Of a DNA stretch of 64,000 nt, positions 58,019 through 64,000 are shown piece after piece. The stretch comes from Gnetum montanum. Its lineage: Eukaryota; Streptophyta; Gnetopsida; Gnetales; Gnetaceae. The stretch is taken from contig MNCI01022277.1 of assembly GCA_015680685.1 (NCBI GenBank), positions 2,258 to 66,257 on the forward strand, in the 5' to 3' direction. Within the stretch, counting starts at the first letter, position 1. Every line of letters begins with the position of its first letter. The position numbers and the translations under genes were made by a program. The notes under the pieces are model-generated. The model did no database searches and was not told where the DNA came from. It worked only from the letters and a program-made list of their open reading frames with translations.

Positions 58019-58942
58019 TGATGAGCATCAATGTGTCATGTTGATGGGCCCCTATCAATGGAGCCCCATTTATGTGGTGTTGCCTCATAGATGGGGCCAC
58101 ATCGACATAGCGTTTGCTACGTTGATAGGGCCCCATCGATGGAACCCTAGAGCAAAAACTATGAAAATGAGCTCCTAGCTGTGTTTATGGGTATTGGATT
58201 CCTAGTAGTAGTAGAGCTCTTGTAATTTGTCTATTTGAAAGTTAGAATATTTTTCCTGAGTGCCTATAGTAGGAGTCATTAAGTGTATGGATTTTATTTG
58301 AGCATTGTTGTACCTAAACCACACTAGTGTGTACAGCAATAAAGACGAGCTTCTTGATAAACCTTGCAACATTTTAAATAACTTAAATGCTTTATTTATG
58401 CATTCATTATTTTTATTAAATATTCAATCAATTAAGCTAAATTAAGCTAAATTAGACTTTAATCAATTAAGCTAAATAGATTAAGTACATAAGTACGATT
58501 GCTTCAAGCATAAACATGTATTTTCTTGGTAATGCCAGTAGCATTATTGCTTGGTGCACCTAGTAGCATAATGCTTAGTAATCTAGTAGTGGAAATGTGG
58601 GTTCAAGATGTCTACAGAAAGTGGGATCAAATGCTTATGTTAGAATATGTTAGAGACTAATTAGTTAGATTGAATTAGTCATTAAATTACTTTATCTCTC
58701 TCTTCAAGCATCAAAGAACATAAAACATAAAAGGAAAAAAATCATATGCTTCAATTGTGCTTAACCATACCTTTGTACTTCACAAGTGTAATTGGGAAGA
58801 CAAAAAATGACCTTAAGGCAAGAATCACTTTCTAGAAGGCTAGTGCACTAGAAACTAGAGAGTCCATGAAATTCGACTGGATCATGCATGAACACTTCAT
58901 GATAAGTATGGTTGGACATAAGGGTACCTTCACCGCTCATCA
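58019..58942 (+). mobile_element. 3' LTR of Athila-like element D
   Basis: 924 bp, TGATGAGC...GCTCATCA. U3 is rich in GGGCCCCATCGATGG-type words. Followed by target duplication AAGTT. Confidence 0.9.
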
Positions 58943-61900
58943 AAGTTTTCCTATAAGACTCTTACCACTAGTTTAGTTATATTTTTATGATATATATCTA
59001 GTATATGGTTGAGAGATGAACCATCATTTGGAGTAATACTAAGGTTCTTGTTTCTAAAGTTGAAGACCTAGGTTTGAGCCTAGTAGAAACCACTTGAAGA
59101 GGTTAGGCTTTTATTTATTTAGTTGAAAATCATGTCTTTGGATGATGATTCTTTTAGTTGATTAAGAAATTTCAAATTAATGAAATCCAAAAGTTTATTC
59201 ACTAAGAATTAATTTTTATGTTGAAAAAAATTAAAAATGCTATTAAATAATACTTATTATGGTAGTTTCTTAGCTTTAAATTTATGTTGGTAATTGGTTG
59301 AGCCATAACATACCTATGATATTTTATGCAAAAAACTTCATCTCTTAACTCAACATTATTAGTGCAGTAGTTACCTACCCATAATAATTCTCATAAAAAT
59401 GTTCATCACTTAGTCCAATGTTGTTGTTATGATGATAAATATCTATTTTTTTGACAAAATCCAATCAATACCTACTTATAATAATTTCTATAAAAACGTT
59501 CATCTCTTGACCCATCATTATGATGATAATTTTGTATTTATGTGACAAAGTTCAACCACTTGGTAGTTAGCCTCTCAACTAAACTAAGTTAACACCTCAT
59601 GATTATAGATAAAATATTAGTTTAGCTATATATTTATAATAAATATCTATAATTTTTCTAGAAAATCATTTACCTCTACAAAAAATAAAAAGGATTGACT
59701 TTTAAAATTTTGTATATAATATATTATAGAAAATTTTAAAAATATTATTTAGCATTACAAATCCTAGTAGATAGGAAACCATAGTAAGAAATAATCAAAT
59801 CCTTTACCTACCTTAATGGCAATCCTATCCTAGATAAAATTAAAAGGCTCTAAAATAATGATGATTATTTAGGATTTCAAAATCAAATCCTTTAGGAATA
59901 TAAAGTTATGGAGAAAATATTATTTACTATTACCAATAATTTTTCCTAATAGATTATGGATATAATATTATTTGGGTTAAACCTTTGTGTGTGAATTGAG
60001 GTCTCTACTAGAATAAAAGACATGAAAAAACTTATAAGTCTATTAAAAATCAAAGTTCAAAATGATGCAATGGTTACCATACCCTAAGGTGCATGTTCGA
60101 AAGTTCTAGTAATCAGTTTTTGTTCTCTACACCTGATAGTGCATTGTGTTGCATTACAATTGGATGCTAATCTATAGTAATAATTTTTGCATAATCTTGG
60201 TCATAGTGCACATGAGAAAATTTGTGCATCTTTCACTAATGTATGAATGTAGGGGAACTTTATCCTAGAGATGTATAGTTTAGCTAATGAATGGCCCAAT
60301 ACCTTGCTATTTTGAAAATTTCCCTAAATTTAAATTCTTGTTTTTTTTTCTTTCTAGTAAAATGCATAATTTTCTAAGTTAGCAATTTTCAATTTAACAA
60401 TGAGTCTGTAGATCAGAAATTTTGCCAATCCTAGTTGAGTTAGTACCCATTTTATAATAAAACTTTATTTTTCAAAAGAAATCAATACATTTAGGTATCA
60501 TTTTTGGGACTTTTCAATATAACTTGGCCTGACTTGCTGATTAATCATGATTCTTGAAACATGGTGATGCAACATATTTCTTGACTATTTAAACATTGGT
60601 AAAATGAAAAGAGTAGCTAAAATAATAGGCTAGGTTAGTTTTTGATAAAAATTGAAGCCATTTCATTTCAACTACAATTACATCATTACCATTAGCAATG
60701 ATCATTTGGAGGATTAGCAACATATAATGACGTTTTGGAGAGCTACCTTTTTGTCATAACCCAAATTTTATAAATCATGAAAGTTGAGCATCTTTATAAG
60801 CAATTGAATTCTCTTATCTTTTATTTCGTAAAATTTTGTTTAAGTCTGCTCTATTTTGTTTATCTACACTATTTTCCTTTGAAGTGTGACTTGCATTCTT
60901 TTTTAACATTTGTAGCTAACTCATCCTTGTCCCAAATTTCCATGATTGAATTGGAGATAAATTTTTTCATACCCTTCAATAAGAGAGATAATGCATGCAT
61001 AAGGCTAACATTCTGATTTATCTCTATAAATTCTCATTGAATAATAATTTGTATTTCATTATTCATATGTGATGTATGCTCACTACCATTTGGATCCAAA
61101 TCCCATGTATAAGTAAAGGTAAAAGTTTAAGAATAAATGAATAGTGTATAATATAAAATAGAGCACATACAAGGTGACTCATTTTCAAGCATAAAAAAAG
61201 CAATGAAAAAGACATTTCTTATAGTAATTTTTATTGTAGATTATAAACATAATATTACTTACTTTCAATAGGAATTTCAATGTTGGACCAATAATAGTTC
61301 ATTGCTTCCACACTCCTTTCTTTTCCCTTTGAACTTCTTTTAAGATTTGTATAACAATATTCTTCAACTCAATAAAATGATAAGCTTTGTTGGGAATAAA
61401 ATATTTAATGTATCTTCTACCTTGAACTCTCTAACTAGGCACTAGTTTTTCATGGTTTTTCTGCGAAAATTTGCCAAAAAAAAAACAATAAGTAATAAAA
61501 CACTTGAGTTTTTGATTTTTCACAAGGGAGCTAAACACAAAATATTATGAAAAAGATGAAAAGATGTAACAAACACACAAACAACATAGCTTAGCAATTC
61601 TACTACTTTGACTTTTTAGTATGTGATGTTTGTGAACCATTGTTCATGGCTTGGAAATTCAAAATAATAAAAGGTATCTCAAATTTTTTCAATGCATTTA
61701 TAAAATGCAAGAGAGTCTAAACACACATTTTTTAAATTAAAGTAATAAAAATGACATTTTAAACACAAAGTCTTAAAACAAAATTTCACATCATCCATGT
61801 TTAAAAATTTAAATAATAATTTTTAACATAAAATTTTAACCAAAATAAATTTAATAACTAATTATTATAAATTATAACTAATTAAAATAAAAAAAATTTT

Positions 61901-62068
61901 AAAATATTTTCAAAACTTAAAATAATTTGATGACAATTTGAATTACCCAAAATTTTAACATAGATACTTTTAGTAAGATTAAGTTATAAAATATCTTGAA
62001 TACATTTAAATTAATAAGACTATTGAAAACACAAGGTCAAAACATTGAAGTAAACTATCCTTTTCAAA
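58943..62068 (+). other. A+T-rich DNA, no gene seen
   Basis: No coding evidence; the 79-codon stretch at 60777-61016 looks random. A degenerate repeat of roughly 96 bp recurs at about 59370 and 59470 (ATAATAATT..TAAAAA.GTTCATC). Confidence 0.55.
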
Positions 62069-62597
62069 TAGTTAGCTACACCAAAATTACTTTTGTTCAT
62101 TGCATTTCTTGGTTAATAATTTAAATCCATATGATTTCCCTGCATGATTGAAACTAAATCAAGTTAACATTATGTAGTAATAATATTAATTTATTATAAA
62201 AGTAAAACTAAAATTTATTAGTGTAATTAAAATACTACCTCTACAAAAGTTATTTGTGTAAAATAAGACTTTTCTAAGTGTTGTTCAAAGATCAAGAATC
62301 CTTCTTTTCTTTACATCTCTCCAAATAGATAGCTACACTAAAATTACTTTTGTCTATTGCATTTTGTGGTTAATAATTCAAATCCATATGCTTTCCCTAC
62401 ATGATTGAAACTAAATCAAGTGAACATTATGTTCTAATAAAATCATAATAAAAATAATTTATTATAAAAGTGAAACTAAAACTTATTATTGTAATTAAAA
62501 TATTACCTTTGCAAAATTTATTTGTGCAAAATCAAACTTTCCTAAGTGTTGTTCAAAGATCAAGAATCCTTCTTTTCTTAACATCTTTCCAAATAGA
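62069..62597. repeat. tandem duplication (about 260 bp) spanning the hAT 3' end
   Basis: Two units, 62069-62325 and 62326-62597, sharing GTTCAAAGATCAAGAATCCT and TAGCTACAC.AAAATTACTT. Each unit contains the last codons of the transposase (KKRRILDL then stop) on the minus strand. Confidence 0.85.
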
Positions 62598-64000
62598 GAA
62601 AACTTTGTTCCAATCAACTGCTAACATTTGAGGACCATTCAAGGATATATGCATTAAATCATCAAGTGTGTCAATACTAAGAAGAGTTCTTTTAATATGC
62701 TTGATAAATTTTTTCTTTGAAAATCCTCTCTCACAATCTACTGTACTAGAAAGAATTACTAATACACTGCCACAACTTCTTCATATTTGGAAAACATAAT
62801 TCCCAATGTTCCTTATTTTGAAAAATTCTCCAAGAATCCTTCATAGAATAGCCATCATAAGAGGAATTGATTACATCAACAAATCTAACAAGCTCTTTCT
62901 TACAAGATTTTGGATCAATGAATTCTCTATCATCATCTATATCAAAATTATCAATATGAAAATGATTCAATAGTTGTTCTAACCAATGTCTTGATTTCTG
63001 AAATAAATCACTATTCTTTGAGGGATAATAACAAGGGGTAAATAACTTTGTTAGAATAAAAAATGAAAGATATGGAAAAAATCATTCAAACAACTGATAA
63101 TATTTAAAATATAGCCTTATGTGAGCTCTTGAAAAATTTTAAATGTTTCTAAAATTAAACTTTTCATACCTTTTTTTCATAAAATCACACTTCTTAACTA
63201 GAATTTGATCATATATTAAAGCATGTTTGTCAATAATTTCTTTATTTATTTCAATTTTAATAAACCCATTTGAAGTTCTTTGCAAAAAATTTGATAAGTA
63301 TATAGTATCTTCTACAAATGTTTCCTTGTGTAAGAAGCATTTTTTTAATGCAATAATTGTTATTGTCATGGAACTCACTAATAGTAGTCAGATCAAGACA
63401 CTCTTGCTGAAAAAACTTATTTAACTTGTTCAATTTAGTCAAAACATCAGATAATATATGTACATAGAATTGAAATGAATATATTTGTATAGCCTTGTAC
63501 AAATGAGATGTTTTCTTTTTATGCTTCCACAATGATAGTAGTGCTGGCATAACCTTAACAAGTCTTATAATGACCTCTCCTCTAGATAACGATCTAATAG
63601 AATGAATTTTTAAAATATTAAGAATGTCAAGTGACATTACTTTTAGTAAATAATTTAACTCATTAGTTCTTTAGGATGAATTTTAGAACCATGCATGTAT
63701 TTCACTTTCCATTTTTTCAGCATATAGAAGTTTTGGAATTTTGTTTGATGCACATGCTACTGCTAATGATTCTCTATGTGCAATGCAATTAATAGAAATG
63801 AGTTTTGCAAAATATTTTCTTAAATATGATATAAAAAATTTTTATCTACCAATCATAGCACATGCTCCATTAGTAGAAACTACTATAAGGTTTTTCAAGG
63901 AAAGCTAACATTATGCTAGAACTCCCAGTACAACATTATATATTATTTCTCCTTTCCCATCTAGTAATTTTACTAAGCATAAAAACTTCAATTTTGAAAA
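62553..64000 (-). pseudogene. hAT-superfamily transposase, decayed
   Basis: Minus-strand frames match the hAT type related to ZNF862/KIAA1586-like proteins. They read IVVSTNGACAMIGR (catalytic-core strand), SINCIAHRESLAVACASNK, then IHSIRSLSRGEVIIRLVKVM, FYVHILSDVLTKLNKLNKFF, and SCKKELVRFVDVINSSYDGY. The C-terminal dimerisation segment is SSTVDCERGFSKKKFIKHIK followed by LDDLMHISLNGPQ, ending at 62553. At least one frame change (near 62760) and several stops inactivate it. The N-terminal zinc-finger end lies beyond the window. Confidence 0.8.

Larger units (their letters stand above)
17283..58942 (+). mobile_element. Athila-like element D, split by two nested insertions
   Basis: Two LTRs (17283-18217 and 58019-58942) bound gag, protease, pol and a long third ORF. 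The 3' LTR keeps perfect 8-bp inverted ends, TGATGAGC and GCTCATCA. Target duplications are GAGTT and AAGTT (one difference). Removing the insertions at 27691-38716 and 40051-57721 leaves roughly 13 kb, a normal Athila size. Lineage evidence is the FMDDFSTYG catalytic box and a primer site that looks like a decayed Asp-tRNA match. Confidence 0.88.

Noticed and set aside
60063-60110. tRNA-like A and B boxes (GATGCAATGGTTA .. TGTTCGAAAGTTC), a possible SINE head
   Set aside because: Boxes are imperfect, no cloverleaf could be drawn, and I found no 3' tail or target duplication; similar B-box-like text near 59065 is weaker.
60777-61016. 79-codon plus-strand frame as a host gene
   Set aside because: A+T-driven hydrophobic sequence with no start context, splice signals or recognisable domain.

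Overview
The window looks like a block of heterochromatin from a large, repeat-rich land-plant nuclear genome. That reading rests on four observations: Ty3/gypsy elements of two plant-specific lineages (Tat, with an extra archaeal-type RNase H, and Athila, with an FMDD reverse-transcriptase box and an Asp-tRNA-type primer site), nesting of old copies, loss of CpG inside the elements, and no intact host gene. I cannot name the species. Almost every coding region is a pseudogene. Many of the stops look like CAG/CAA-to-TAG/TAA or TGG-to-TAG changes, as expected from long-term cytosine methylation.

Layout. (1) 1-2459, minus strand: gag start, primer site and probable 5' LTR of a gypsy element whose pol lies off the left edge. 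(2) 2460-3930: unassigned DNA, including a CpG-retaining patch at about 2810-3520. (3) About 3930-7186: the 3' end of a Tat element (integrase tail, in-frame minisatellite, 3' UTR, polypurine tract, LTR). (4) 7187-16028: a second Tat copy joined directly to that LTR. It lacks gag and protease but keeps pol, the 3' UTR array, the 3' LTR and the first two exons of an antisense gene. (5) 16029-17282: A+T-rich non-element DNA. (6) 17283-58942: an Athila-like element with 935- and 924-bp LTRs. Two minus-strand Tat elements are inserted in its third ORF: one at 27691-38716 with gag and protease only, and a complete one at 40051-57721 with a perfect AAGCT target duplication. (7) 58943-62000: A+T-rich DNA without genes. 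(8) 62069-64000, minus strand: a decayed hAT transposase with a tandemly duplicated tail.

The most unusual content is in the Tat family. Between protease and reverse transcriptase it carries, on the opposite strand, a gene of about nine exons with its own TATA box. Most exon junctions preserve codon phase. Exon 2 resembles a degenerate NIF/FCP1-type HAD phosphatase. Two copies in the window (47161-51232 and 7229-8332) share start, promoter and splice positions. Minisatellites sharing a TTAAACTAGCA-like core flank this gene and also follow integrase. The post-integrase array stays open in the integrase frame just beyond a TGA, as a repeat of a YD(I/V)KLA motif. The Athila element has a separate internal promoter with a 5'-UTR intron in front of a long coiled-coil third ORF.

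All coordinates, alignments and unit counts were made by eye. LTR ends supported by target duplications are the firmest; the edges of decayed genes are approximate.
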